DNA of 64,000 bases from Pseudodesulfovibrio sp. zrk46 (GCF_012516435.1 NZ_CP051216.1:870001-934000); one strand, 5' to 3'; counted from the first letter of the stretch, positions 1-8,797 are shown. The notes: generated from the sequence alone by a model not told the origin. Numbers and translations: made by a program.

Positions 1-756
1 AAAAACGGCAAAGAGAAGAAAGACGGCAAAATCTACGTTGTGGGCAACAAGCCCGTAAAAGAATTGCTTCAGGACGACCCGTCCAAAGTGGATTTTGTGG
101 CCTTTCGCAAGGGGCGTCACGACAAACAGCTCGATGAAATCTTCGATCTTTGTCGTACCGCCAAGGTTCCCTTCAAGTCGGTAAGCGCCAAAGATCTCGA
201 CTTCATGTACCGGGGTAACCATCAGGGAATCGCTGCCCGATGTGCAGCCCTCTCCTACACGCCCTTCACCGAACTGCTCGAAAATGCCACCGAAGCCCCG
301 CTTCCCCTCATCGTGGTCCTCGATCAGGTGCAGGATACCGGCAACGTCGGCGTACTCGCCCGCACCCTCTACGCCCTCGGCGGCGCAGGTCTGGTGGTCG
401 GCCAGCACCACGGCGCCTACCTCGGAGCAGGAGCCGTCCGTTCCAGCGCCGGAGCCCTCAACAAGCTCCCGGTTGCCAAAGTCGGTAACATCGCCAACGC
501 CATCAAGGACTGCGTGAACTACGACTACACCGTCTACTGCGCCCGCATGACCAACGACTCCAAGGACATCTACGAGGCCACCCTCGATACTCCGGCTGTG
601 CTCATTCTCGGCAACGAAGAAAAAGGCATTCGCCCCGGCGTAGCCAAGTACTCCCACGATTCCCTGCACATCCCCTTCCTGCGCGAGTTCGACTCCCTCA
701 ACGTCGCACAGGCCGGTGCCATCATCGTATCCGAGTTCGCCAAACGTATGAGATAA
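1..756 (+). CDS. rlmB: TrmH/SpoU-family 23S rRNA 2'-O-methyltransferase (5' end outside window)
   Basis: SPOUT-fold ribose methyltransferase that probably methylates a guanosine of 23S rRNA using S-adenosylmethionine. The three SpoU motifs are present: VLDQVQDTGNVGVLART near base 315, ILGNEEKGI near base 605, and SLNVAQAGAIIVSEF near base 695. These form the knotted SAM site and carry the catalytic asparagine/arginine region. An N-terminal substrate-binding domain of about 80 residues precedes them. A GTG at base 40 could start translation, but the frame is open to base 1 and reads KIYVVGNKPVKELL, which is the usual start of the family's first beta strand, so the true start lies upstream. The RlmB assignment over other TrmH members is by overall form only. 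Confidence 0.88.
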   Translation, partial: KNGKEKKDGKIYVVGNKPVKELLQDDPSKVDFVAFRKGRHDKQLDEIFDLCRTAKVPFKSVSAKDLDFMYRGNHQGIAARCAALSYTPFTELLENATEAPLPLIVVLDQVQDTGNVGVLARTLYALGGAGLVVGQHHGAYLGAGAVRSSAGALNKLPVAKVGNIANAIKDCVNYDYTVYCARMTNDSKDIYEATLDTPAVLILGNEEKGIRPGVAKYSHDSLHIPFLREFDSLNVAQAGAIIVSEFAKRMR

Positions 757-760
757 GAAT

Positions 761-828
761 GCCTCCGGCGGCCCTTCGGGGACGCCTGCCAGCGGGGCCC
801 AAAGGCCGAGGGCCTTTGGAATCCCATG
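761..828 (+). repeat. Dispersed palindromic element, CCTCCGGCGG/GGAATCCC family, copy A
   Basis: Starts with GCCTCCGGCGGCC, contains the inverted pair AAAGGCC...GGCCTTT and ends with TTTGGAATCCCA. The same frame of motifs recurs at 34868-34951, 44338-44380 and, inverted, 60097-60135. It lies just after the rRNA methyltransferase stop codon. It has no U-tract, so it is not a standard terminator. Confidence 0.6.
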
Positions 829-829
829 G

Positions 830-908
830 GCGCTAAAAGCCGAAAGCCGATCTGAACGAACCAACGCTTCGCTAGGTTCTCTTCAGATCGGCTTTCGGCT
901 TTTAGCGC
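830..908. repeat. Perfect 27-bp inverted repeat, 25-nt loop
   Basis: The arms 830-856 and 882-908 are exact reverse complements (GCGCTAAAAGCCGAAAGC... / ...GCTTTCGGCTTTTAGCGC), and the loop adds a further GAACC/GGTTC pairing. RNA from either strand would form a very stable hairpin downstream of the methyltransferase gene. No run of T follows either arm, so intrinsic termination is uncertain. Confidence 0.8.
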
Positions 909-954
909 GGGTTGATGGATAAGAATTTTGTACGCGCCAGCTTGATCTCAAGTC

Positions 955-1345
955 CTACAAACGAAGAACCGCACAGCCCTTGAACACGAAGCATAGAAGC
1001 TGACCAAATCGAATGCCGCCAAGCACAGCAAATAGATCGGCAGCGACTATAGTCGCGTAGTGCACCTCAAGGCATTCTATTTGGATCAGATTCTTGGCAA
1101 GTGATCACGAGGCGGCCGATCACACAAATCCGAGTTTCTTTGGTTCTTTCTTGGGGCGGCTCAGCCAGCCTTCAGCCGTTGTCGAGTCTTCGAGACTTAC
1201 GGATGAGGACAGCAGAGATAGAAAGAACCCCGCCGGGAGGGCATGGAGGAGCGAAAGCGACGGCTCTCAAGCGTCAAAGACGCGCTCTTAAATAAAAAGC
1301 CGCCCCAAAAGGACGGCCTTCCTTATCTATTAATCTTCTCTTCCA
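955..1345. repeat. Long dispersed element, copy 1 (partner at 35022-35362)
   Basis: This non-coding stretch matches 35022-35362 in a fixed order of blocks: AGCCCTTGA, AGAAGCTGACCAA, TTGGATCAGATTCTT, TTTCTTTGGTTCTTTCTTGG followed by GGCGGCTCAGCC, GAGAAGCG/GAGCGAAAGCGACGGCTCTC, and AAAAGCCGCCCCAAAAGG followed by CGGCCTTCCTTATCT. Together with the two elements before it, it fills the gap between the rRNA methyltransferase (+) and the DMT permease (-). It has no credible gene: the short ORFs crossing it are not conserved in frame between the copies. Its right end provides the minus-strand terminator. Confidence 0.75.
1292..1320 (-). terminator. Rho-independent terminator of the DMT permease gene
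   Basis: Read on the minus strand: stem GCCGTCC / GGGCGGC (one G-T pair), loop TTTTG, then TTTTT. It sits about 35 bases past the permease stop codon. It is the conserved right end of the long dispersed element. Confidence 0.8.
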
Positions 1346-1353
1346 CAAAAAAC

Positions 1354-2265
1354 TTATGGCTCCAACTGACTCAAAACCATCCCCGCCAGCATCAACCCAC
1401 AGCCTATCATCGCCTTAACAGTCAGCACCTCACCCAATATAACGCATCCACCAATGGCCCCGAACACAGCTTCGAGACTCAGGATAATGGCAGCATGCGC
1501 AGGCTGTGAATCTCGCTGAGCGATCACCTGCAAGGTATAAGCGACACCGACAGACATCAGTCCGCCATAGGCAATAGCGGGCGCGCCGCCAATGAGCCCG
1601 ACGAGGGTAATCTCTTCGGTCATGACCGCGCCGATCAGGCTCAGCACGGCGCAGGCAGCGAACTGCACAGTGGAAAGCTTGATAGCATCCACAGCGTCCA
1701 TGCCAGGGGACAGCTTACCGATAAGTAACACATGTCCAGCCCAAAAGAGCGCGCTGACAAGCACCAACAGATCACCAAAAGCAATGGAAAGTTCGGCGGT
1801 AAAGGAAAGGAGATACATGCCGATGACGGCCAAGGCGCAGCCGAGCCAGGTGGCCCAGCCGGTCTTTTGCGCAAGGAACAGACCAAAGATCGGGACAAAC
1901 ACCACGTAGAGGCCGGTGATAAAGCCCGCTTTACCGGCGGTGGAGGCTTCAAGGCCAAACTCGGCGAGTTGCGGCCCGGCAAGGCCCATCTGCTGAAGCG
2001 TGGCACCAGCAAAGAGTGCGAGACCAAGCAATACGCCGCCTTTCATCAGGCGGTCCTTATCAACACCGGGTTTGGACTTGTCGCGGCCCTTTTCCATGCG
2101 CACGACGAGCGGTACCAAGGCAAGCGCACCGAGGGCGAAGCGGACGCCGTTGAAAGTGAGCGGACCCACATGGTCCATACCCACGCGCTGGGCCACAAAG
2201 GCAAAACCCCAGATGGCGGCGGTGATGAATAGAAGGATATCGGCTCGAAAGGCGCGGCTGTTCAC
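1354..2265 (-). CDS. DMT-superfamily (EamA) permease
   Basis: Inner-membrane carrier of about 303 residues with ten hydrophobic segments, arranged as two tandem EamA repeats. This is the usual size and layout of drug/metabolite transporters that export or import small metabolites; the substrate cannot be read from sequence. The N-terminus ADILLFITAAIWGFAFVAQRVG is the typical first EamA helix. I place the start at the GTG at 2265, which has AGGAG eight bases upstream; the frame stays open further upstream but without a ribosome site. The gene follows the WbuC-like cupin on the same strand with about 90 bases between and may be cotranscribed with it. Confidence 0.85.
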   Translation of the reverse strand: MNSRAFRADILLFITAAIWGFAFVAQRVGMDHVGPLTFNGVRFALGALALVPLVVRMEKGRDKSKPGVDKDRLMKGGVLLGLALFAGATLQQMGLAGPQLAEFGLEASTAGKAGFITGLYVVFVPIFGLFLAQKTGWATWLGCALAVIGMYLLSFTAELSIAFGDLLVLVSALFWAGHVLLIGKLSPGMDAVDAIKLSTVQFAACAVLSLIGAVMTEEITLVGLIGGAPAIAYGGLMSVGVAYTLQVIAQRDSQPAHAAIILSLEAVFGAIGGCVILGEVLTVKAMIGCGLMLAGMVLSQLEP

Positions 2266-2353
2266 GTGTCGGTCTCCTTTTAGTGAAAGATCAACACGTT
2301 TACTGTATTCACCGTGCGGCGGCAAGCAGCAGGTGTGAATGTCCCCAATTCGG

Positions 2354-3004
2354 CTAGTTTACAGACGGAGATCCGGAACCGGACGCCCCTTCGTCGCCCT
2401 CTTCCTGAGCAGTCTCTTCGGCGTTGGCTGCGGCGGCCTCCGCCTCTTCAGCCTTGGCTTTTTCAGCGGCGGCGTTGGCCAATTCGGCCAGATGCTTGAT
2501 CAGGTCCAGCAGATAGGGCTCGGCCTCGGGGGAGCCTTCCTTGGGCGCCCATGCAGGGATATCCTTATCCGTGGCCTGAGCGTACGGGCCGTCCTTGATC
2601 TCGAAGATCAGGGTATCGGGCTTAAGCACGATAAAGGTGTGAAAGACATGCGGGGCCACATCGACGCCGAAGTTTTCGGTGCCGGGCTGGAGGAGCGTGT
2701 GCGTGCGATAGACGCCCTCGTCATCGAACTCCACAAAGAGCAACGATCCGGAAATCACTACGATGGTCTCACTCTTGGGCGGGTCCATGTGCCGATGCGG
2801 CGTGATGTAGGTACCGGGCTGGAGCGCATTGAACATGCGGTGAACGCCATCGTCGTCGTTTTTGTGCAGGCGCTGAATCATGCGCTTGCGCGGGCTCTGA
2901 CGCGACAAAGCAAGCAGTTCGCTCACCATTGTCAAAGTCAACGGGCTGACGTCCTCAGCGGGTGCATCCACGGCCATGGGGAATTCGGTGTTCTCTTCGG
3001 TCAT
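2354..3004 (-). CDS. WbuC-family cupin-fold metalloprotein
   Basis: A 216-residue protein with a cupin barrel. Metal-ligand motifs are visible: PHRHMDPPKSET (two His and a Glu) and the later VAPHVFHTF. The N-terminal part has SPRKRMIQRLHKNDDDGVHRM, typical of WbuC proteins found in surface-polysaccharide loci and elsewhere. Residues 170-216 form an Ala/Glu-rich tail (AEKAKAEEAEAAAANAEE) ending in Gly/Ser, which is not part of the domain and is probably disordered or helical. The biochemical role of WbuC proteins is not established. No polysaccharide genes lie nearby, so no pathway is assigned. Confidence 0.75.
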   Translation of the reverse strand: MTEENTEFPMAVDAPAEDVSPLTLTMVSELLALSRQSPRKRMIQRLHKNDDDGVHRMFNALQPGTYITPHRHMDPPKSETIVVISGSLLFVEFDDEGVYRTHTLLQPGTENFGVDVAPHVFHTFIVLKPDTLIFEIKDGPYAQATDKDIPAWAPKEGSPEAEPYLLDLIKHLAELANAAAEKAKAEEAEAAAANAEETAQEEGDEGASGSGSPSVN

Positions 3005-3119
3005 ACGCCCTACCTACATGCCCTGTGGCTTTTCGGCAAGACGAAGACACCGGAAAAGCTTTTGCATTGCGCACTGTTCGTGTACAGTCCACCGAAAGAA
3101 CCATAGCTTAGAGGTATCA

Positions 3120-3668
3120 ATGTCCGCAGATCAGTTCGAGTTCTTCCTGACGGAAGCCAGAGCGGGATGGTTGGAATCCCGCATCGTCCATAACAGTTCC
3201 CACTACGACCTGAGCGTCAACCGCAACTTTTCCGATCCCATCAAGGATCTGTTCTGTTGCATGTGCGATCTCTATGGAGCCGATGCAGCCTCCTGGCCGG
3301 GCAACCGTTACCGCCACACGGAATTCGAATGGGGCGGCGAAGGCTGGCTCTACTCCTGGCTGATGGAACCCACCCCGGACAACAAGATCGCGGTCAAGGT
3401 CGCCTTCAAGGGCAAGCGAGAAGTGGGCGGCCCTGAACATCAGGTATGGGACATCGAAGCCGTCACCCACTGGCGGCCGCTGGCGAGCCAGATCTTCAAC
3501 CAGGCTGCCGAGCTCCTCTGGATGTATGGCTTCTCCGGCTACTACGACCGCTGGGGCAAGGACTTCCCCGCCGGCCACATGATGCGCCTCGGGCATTTGC
3601 TGCACGACCAGCCCATGGACCTCGACGACTTCGCCCGCGAACTGGGCTACCTCGCCGAGACCCGCTGA
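3120..3668 (+). CDS. Protein of unknown function, 182 aa
   Basis: Unrecognised soluble protein of 182 residues, with no signal peptide and no membrane segment. It is rich in Trp and Tyr (FEWGGEGWLYSWLME, WDIEAVTHWRP, MYGFSGYYDRWGKDF) and has a CCMC cluster near residue 57. The start is set at the ATG at 3120, preceded by GAGG at the right distance; the frame is open upstream but overlaps the divergent cupin gene. Base composition and codon use match its neighbours. It converges with the YjbQ gene, with only 10 bases between the stops. Confidence 0.7.
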   Translation: MSADQFEFFLTEARAGWLESRIVHNSSHYDLSVNRNFSDPIKDLFCCMCDLYGADAASWPGNRYRHTEFEWGGEGWLYSWLMEPTPDNKIAVKVAFKGKREVGGPEHQVWDIEAVTHWRPLASQIFNQAAELLWMYGFSGYYDRWGKDFPAGHMMRLGHLLHDQPMDLDDFARELGYLAETR

Positions 3669-3678
3669 TCATCCCAAG

Positions 3679-4095
3679 CTATTCCCCGATTATCTTGATG
3701 AGCACGGACTTTTCCCGTCGGCCGTCAAATTCTCCGTAGAAAATCTGCTCCCATGTGCCGAAGTCGAGCTGGCCATCCGTGATGGCCACCACGACCTCGC
3801 GGCCCATGATCTGCCGCTTCATATGGGCGTCGGCGTTGTCTTCGTAGCCGTTATGCCGATACTGGGACACGGGCTCATGCGGCGCGAGCTTTTCCAGCCA
3901 TACTTCGTAATCGTGATGCAGGCCGGATTCATCATCATTGATGAAAACCGAGGCCGTGATGTGCATGGCGTTGACCAGCATCAGACCTTCCTTGATGCCG
4001 GATTCGCGCAGTGCTTCCTCGCAGTCCGGGGTGATATTGATAAAGCCGCGGCGGGACGGCACCTGAAAGCGCAGTTGTTTCCTGTATGAATTCAT
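3679..4095 (-). CDS. YjbQ/UPF0047 family protein
   Basis: A protein of 138 residues, the usual length for the YjbQ family (annotated as secondary thiamine-phosphate synthase enzymes on the basis of weak activity). Family signatures are [15 protein letters not shown] near residue 42, the HMKRQIMG segment and the C-terminal [13 protein letters not shown] followed by R-rich sequence. The start is the ATG at 4095, which has GGAGG five bases upstream; an in-frame ATG four codons earlier would overlap that ribosome site. It is transcribed alone, divergent from the caspase-like lipoprotein. The physiological role of the family is uncertain. Confidence 0.85.
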   Translation of the reverse strand: MNSYRKQLRFQVPSRRGFINITPDCEEALRESGIKEGLMLVNAMHITASVFINDDESGLHHDYEVWLEKLAPHEPVSQYRHNGYEDNADAHMKRQIMGREVVVAITDGQLDFGTWEQIFYGEFDGRREKSVLIKIIGE

Positions 4096-4203
4096 GGAGT
4101 CCTCCATTGTTTTGAGCTGTTTCGCGGCATTTAAGCAGATAGTGCCCGGGAACGCCAGATTTCCCCCCTTCTTCGGCGGTTAATTATAAATATTGGTCTG
4201 CTG

Positions 4204-4235
4204 TTGCCTTTCTCAGACACAAGTATGACTATAAT
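4204..4235 (+). promoter_or_regulatory. Possible sigma-70 promoter for the caspase-like lipoprotein
   Basis: An exact TATAAT at 4230-4235 follows TTGCCT at 4204-4209. The 20-base spacer is longer than optimal, so only the -10 is persuasive. It lies about 70 bases upstream of the lipoprotein start, in the AT-rich gap between divergent genes. Confidence 0.35.
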
Positions 4236-4303
4236 AAATAGCTACCGGTCCGTTTGGGGGTGGACTGGGTTCCATCAACAGTCTCCAAGGCGAGGTGATG
4301 GCC

Positions 4304-5560
4304 ATGAAAGTATCACGTTTCTGGACAGTGCTCAGTTTGACAGCGCTGCTCTTGCTGAGCGGCTGTGTAACGCCCAAGTACATGAAGGAGACGTTTGTCT
4401 CCTCCTCATTCAGCGACACCTCTCCGGGGGAAGCCAGTCTCTATATTGAGCAGGCAACTGCGGAGCCCATGTACAAGAACCGGGTCAGTCTGTCGGAAAT
4501 CACATCCACCGTGGCACAGGGTTTTCAGCAAATGAGCGCCCGCATCGTAGATGATAAGGACGAGGCGGATTTCGTGGTCGCCACCAAAGTCGTCAAACTG
4601 AGTGATTTGTTCGACAATGTGATCGACGTCAACGTGGAGGTAAAATCAACCTCGGACGACAAGGTCGTATACATCAGCAAATTCACGGGCTGGTCCCTCA
4701 CCCAGGTCGACTCCATGACCCAGATTACCAAGGGCGTATACGAATCACAGCAGGAAATATTCGGCTCGGTCAACAAGCACTTCGAAGAAAGCGGCGGCAA
4801 GATGGCGGCCCTGCCGCCAGCGGCTCCCACCACTGCGTTCGCCCCTAGATCAGATATGGTGACGAGCAACACCTCCATGGCGACGGGCGCTCGGTACGCT
4901 CTGGTCATCGGCAACAGCGCCTACCCGAACGCACCGCTGAAGAACCCGGTGAACGATGCCCGTGATGTTGTTCGTTCCCTGCGCCAGATGGGTTTCACCG
5001 TCATTCAGAAGAATAACGCCGGGCTGCGCGAAATGGAAATGGCCATGAACACCTTTTACTCCAGCCTGCAACGTGGTGGGGTTGGTCTCTTCTACTACGC
5101 CGGTCACGGTGTCCAGGTTGGAGGGAGTAACTACCTTGTCCCAGTTGACGCGCGCATCAACTCCGAGTCCGATGTAAAATATGAATGTCTGGATGCAGGC
5201 CGCATTCTGGGTAAGATGGAAGACGCCGGCAACAGCATGAACATCATCATTCTTGATGCCTGCCGCAACAATCCGTTCGCCCGCAGTTTCCGCTCCGCAT
5301 CCCGAGGGCTGGCACGCATGGACGCACCTACCGGCTCCATTCTGGCATTCTCCACGGCTCCCGGCTCCGTTGCCGAAGACGGTTCAGGGCGTAATGGCGT
5401 CTACACCAAGCATCTCCTGCAAAACCTCATGACCCCCGGCCTCGATATCAGCGATATCTTCTTCTATACCCGGCGCGGCGTGGTGCAGGAAACACAGGGC
5501 AGACAGGTTCCGTGGGAATCTTCCTCACTGGTGCAGCGTTTCTACTTCTTGGACAAGTAG
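4304..5560 (+). CDS. Caspase-like (peptidase C14/metacaspase) lipoprotein
   Basis: Exported lipoprotein of 418 residues: a signal peptide ending in the lipobox LLSGC, an uncharacterised domain (residues about 30-150), a Pro/Ala linker, then a caspase-fold domain from about residue 200 to the end. The caspase signature starts ARYALVIGNSAYPNAPLKNP. The catalytic dyad is present as His in YYAGHG (about residue 268) and Cys in LDACRNNP (about 319), and GSILAFSTAPG follows, so it should be an active cysteine peptidase cleaving after basic residues in or facing the periplasm. The start is the ATG at 4304 with GAGG eight bases upstream; two earlier in-frame codons are less well placed. It is a single gene with its own terminator. 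The substrate is unknown. Confidence 0.88.
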   Translation: MKVSRFWTVLSLTALLLLSGCVTPKYMKETFVSSSFSDTSPGEASLYIEQATAEPMYKNRVSLSEITSTVAQGFQQMSARIVDDKDEADFVVATKVVKLSDLFDNVIDVNVEVKSTSDDKVVYISKFTGWSLTQVDSMTQITKGVYESQQEIFGSVNKHFEESGGKMAALPPAAPTTAFAPRSDMVTSNTSMATGARYALVIGNSAYPNAPLKNPVNDARDVVRSLRQMGFTVIQKNNAGLREMEMAMNTFYSSLQRGGVGLFYYAGHGVQVGGSNYLVPVDARINSESDVKYECLDAGRILGKMEDAGNSMNIIILDACRNNPFARSFRSASRGLARMDAPTGSILAFSTAPGSVAEDGSGRNGVYTKHLLQNLMTPGLDISDIFFYTRRGVVQETQGRQVPWESSSLVQRFYFLDK

Positions 5561-5579
5561 GCGGCAGCAAACGACAGCA

Positions 5580-5616
5580 ATAAGGCCCGCTCCCCAAAAG
5601 GGAGCGGGCCTTATTT
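5580..5616. terminator. Bidirectional terminator between convergent genes
   Basis: A 13-bp perfect stem AAGGCCCGCTCCC / GGGAGCGGGCCTT with loop CAAAA, followed by ATTTTC on the plus strand. It closes the lipoprotein gene and probably also the RND pump operon arriving from the other side. Confidence 0.9.
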
Positions 5617-5632
5617 TCAGATTGGCGGATGG

Positions 5633-8600
5633 CTATCGCTCTTCCACAGGCTGCTCAAGGGCCGTAGTCTGCTGCGAAAACCGCTGGGCAAACCAGCCCT
5701 TCACGTCCTCCAGAATCATGTACATGGACGGCACGAAGATCAGGGTGATGACCGTGGCGAACAAGATGCCGAAACCGAGAGACAGGGCCATGGGAATGAG
5801 GAAGCGGGCCTGCCTTGACGTTTCGAGGATCATGGGAGCCAGGCCCATGAAGGTGGTCAGCGTGGTGAGCAGGATGGGACGGAAACGGGCCGCCCCCGCT
5901 GCCAGCACCGCATCGTGGGCGCACGCACCCTTTTTGCGCTGGCCGTTGGCGTAATCGATGAAGACGAGGGAGTCGTTCACCACCACGCCGGACAAGGCCA
6001 CGATGCCGAGCAGGCTCATGAGGCTGATGGAGTAGCCCATGAGGATATGCCCGAAGATGGCGCCCACCGCACCGAACGGGATGCAGGCCATGATGATAAG
6101 TGGCTGCACGTAGCTTTTGAACGGGATGGCGAGGAGCGCGTAGATGCCGAGCATGGCCATGAACAAGCCTATCATGAGGCTGCCCACGGATTCGGACATG
6201 TCTGCCTGCTTGCCCTGCATACCGCAGGACAGGCCGGGGTACTTGGCCTTGAGATCGGGAAGGACCTCAGCCATGACCGCGTTCTGCACCTGCGAAGCCT
6301 GATCGCGCGGCGTCACGTCGGCGGTGACGGACAGCACGCGTCGACCATCACGGCGCTTGATGACCGTGTAGGCGCGCCCCTGCTTGATCTCCACCACTTC
6401 GCGCAGCAGGACATCCTTGTCGTCTGGGGTGCGAATGGTCAACTCTTCCAGATCATATTCGGAAACGCGCTCACTCTCGGGGCGGCGCACCACCACTTTG
6501 ACCTCGTTGCGGCCGCGTTGCTGGCGGAGAACTTCAGTACCGTAATAGGCGGCGCGCACCTGACTGGCGACACTCTGAGCCGTGAGGCCAAGGCTGGTAC
6601 CGGCAGGAGTGATCTTGAAATCGAGCTGACGCTTGCCCGCAGAGAACCCGTCATCCACATCAGAGACACGAGGGTAGTAGGACAGAGCTTCGGCCAGATC
6701 CGTGGCAGCTGCCTCCAGAGTGGCGACATCGCTGTGGGAGAGCTCAAACTCGAGCGCCTCACCCGCACCGGGCCCACCCATGTCTGCGGCAAAGGAGAGG
6801 GCTTCGAGACCGGGGATAATCCCCACTTCGTTTCTCCACTCCTTGACGAACTGCTCCGTAGAGATGGGGCGCTCATCCGGGCCGGTCAGGTAGACCTTGA
6901 TCTTGATGACGTGGCTACCGGAGATATCTCGCCCAGCGCCGCCGATCTTGGTGTCCATGCCTTCCACCAATGCGTCGCCGCCATTGGCTTCCATCACACG
7001 GGTGGCCGCGGCGAGAAGCCTGTCTTGAACGACCTTGGATTTGTCAACGCTGGAGCCATAGGGCAGCTCCGCCTGAACGTACGCGTAGTCTGATTCCACC
7101 TTGGCCATGAGGGTGAAGCCCAGACGGCCGGACATGGAATAGGCTCCGGCCAGCAACAGCAGGGCCACGCCCACGGCAACGGAGGCGTATCGCCACTGGA
7201 TACAGCGATCAAGGAAGGGGCGGTAGCCGTTGCGAATGAAGTGAAGCAGGCCGGTTGCCACACGCTGCTGATGCTTGGTGATCCAGATCATGATGCGGCT
7301 CTTCGGTCCACCCTGTGACAAGTGTGCCAGGTGAGCGGGCAGCACGAACAGACTCTCGATCAAAGAAATGGCAAAGACCGAGATGACCACCACCGGGATG
7401 GACCAGAAGATCTTGCCCATGGTGCCCGGGATGAACAGCAGCGGCATGAAGGCCACGACATTGGTCAACACGCTAAAAGTGACGGGCATGGCGATCTGCC
7501 TGGCCCCTTCGATGGCGGCCTCGAGCGGCGGCATCCCCTGCTCTCGCATGGAGAACACGTTCTCACCTACCACGATGGCGTCATCAACAACGATGCCGAG
7601 GGAGATGAGGAAGGCGAACATGGAGATCATGTTGATGGACACGCCCAGCAAAGGGAGGACCACAAAGCTGCCCATGAAGGAGATGGGAATACCCATGGCC
7701 ACCCAGAAGGCGAGCCGCGGTTCCAGAAACAGGGCGAGGAAAACAAACACCAGCCCAAGGCCCATGTAGGCGTTGTTCAGCAGCAGATCCATACGCTGGG
7801 AATAGACCTCGGACATGTCGTGGACAACGGTGGTGTTCACGCCTTCAGGCAGCTGTTCCTGATAGGAGGCCAACACCTTGTGGACTGCTTCGGACACGGA
7901 GATCGGGGTCTGGTCGCCCACGCGATATATATCCAGACGGATGGACGGCTGACCGTTGTAGGTGGTTACGATGTCCTCGTCCTCAAACCCGTCGATGACC
8001 GTGGCGATATCTTCCAGCAGCACTTGCGTGCCGTCACTGCCCGTAACAACGGGGGTGCGGGCAAACTCCAGACCGTAGTCACGACGTTCCTTCATGCGCA
8101 CCAGGATCTCGCCATTGGCAGCCTTGATGCCGCCGCCGGGCAGGTCCACGGAAGCCTCGCTGAGGGTGTCCGCCACATCCTGCAGGGTGAGCCCATGGGC
8201 GCGCAGCTTGGCCTGCGGCACCTCGATGGAGATCTGGAGATCACTGACCTCGTTCAACTCCACCTGCGTGATGCCGGGATCCGTAATGAAGAGGCTGCGC
8301 AACTGTTCGGCAAGCTCGCGCAGGGTCGTGTCAGGCTGGTTGCCATACAGCACCACTGACAGCACCTGCCGCTTGTGCGACACCTCGGAAACGACCGGGT
8401 CTTCGGCCTCATCCGGGAAGGAGGAGATACGATCCACCTCGGTGTTAATATCCTGCGCCAGCTTCTGGAGGTCATAGCCTTCCAGCGCTTCGACGACCAC
8501 GGAACCGGAGCCTTCGGAGGCAGAGGAGGTCACCTCCTTCACACCGTCCAGCCCCTGTACCGCTTCTTCCACGGCAAGGACGACACCCTGCTCCACTTCC

Positions 8601-8797
8601 TCCGGGCTGGCGCCCGGGTAGGACACGGCGATGGTAACGGTATCTTCGGAGAACTCGGGGAAGACCTCCTTCTTGATCTGCATGGTGAAGAGTAGACCGC
8701 CCACCAGCAGCACGACCATCAGGAGATTGGCGGCAACCGAGTTGCCAGCCATCCAAGCAATAGGGCCTTTTATTTTGGCATCAGACACACGACTCAT
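5633..8797 (-). CDS. RND-family efflux transporter, inner-membrane pump
   Basis: A proton-driven exporter of 1054 residues, full length for the AcrB/MexB/CzcA superfamily. The first transmembrane helix follows GPIAWMAGNSVAANLLMVVLLVGG, then the porter domain begins with VFPEFSEDTVTIAVSYPGASPEEVE. The paired acidic residues of the proton relay are in LISLGIVVDDAIVVGENV in helix 4. The second half repeats the architecture and ends with AMALSLGFGILFATVITLIFVPSMY. A variable tail ends the protein. Its ATG overlaps the adaptor stop by four bases (ATGA), so the two are translationally coupled. The drug-type porter domains and the lack of CzcA metal-site motifs favour organic substrates; the actual substrate is unknown. 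Confidence 0.93.
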   Translation of the reverse strand: MSRVSDAKIKGPIAWMAGNSVAANLLMVVLLVGGLLFTMQIKKEVFPEFSEDTVTIAVSYPGASPEEVEQGVVLAVEEAVQGLDGVKEVTSSASEGSGSVVVEALEGYDLQKLAQDINTEVDRISSFPDEAEDPVVSEVSHKRQVLSVVLYGNQPDTTLRELAEQLRSLFITDPGITQVELNEVSDLQISIEVPQAKLRAHGLTLQDVADTLSEASVDLPGGGIKAANGEILVRMKERRDYGLEFARTPVVTGSDGTQVLLEDIATVIDGFEDEDIVTTYNGQPSIRLDIYRVGDQTPISVSEAVHKVLASYQEQLPEGVNTTVVHDMSEVYSQRMDLLLNNAYMGLGLVFVFLALFLEPRLAFWVAMGIPISFMGSFVVLPLLGVSINMISMFAFLISLGIVVDDAIVVGENVFSMREQGMPPLEAAIEGARQIAMPVTFSVLTNVVAFMPLLFIPGTMGKIFWSIPVVVISVFAISLIESLFVLPAHLAHLSQGGPKSRIMIWITKHQQRVATGLLHFIRNGYRPFLDRCIQWRYASVAVGVALLLLAGAYSMSGRLGFTLMAKVESDYAYVQAELPYGSSVDKSKVVQDRLLAAATRVMEANGGDALVEGMDTKIGGAGRDISGSHVIKIKVYLTGPDERPISTEQFVKEWRNEVGIIPGLEALSFAADMGGPGAGEALEFELSHSDVATLEAAATDLAEALSYYPRVSDVDDGFSAGKRQLDFKITPAGTSLGLTAQSVASQVRAAYYGTEVLRQQRGRNEVKVVVRRPESERVSEYDLEELTIRTPDDKDVLLREVVEIKQGRAYTVIKRRDGRRVLSVTADVTPRDQASQVQNAVMAEVLPDLKAKYPGLSCGMQGKQADMSESVGSLMIGLFMAMLGIYALLAIPFKSYVQPLIIMACIPFGAVGAIFGHILMGYSISLMSLLGIVALSGVVVNDSLVFIDYANGQRKKGACAHDAVLAAGAARFRPILLTTLTTFMGLAPMILETSRQARFLIPMALSLGFGILFATVITLIFVPSMYMILEDVKGWFAQRFSQQTTALEQPVEER

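Noticed and set aside
1094-1509. Short plus-strand frames in the gap after the rRNA methyltransferase.
   Set aside because: They overlap the long dispersed element, are not preserved in the second copy and lack ribosome sites.
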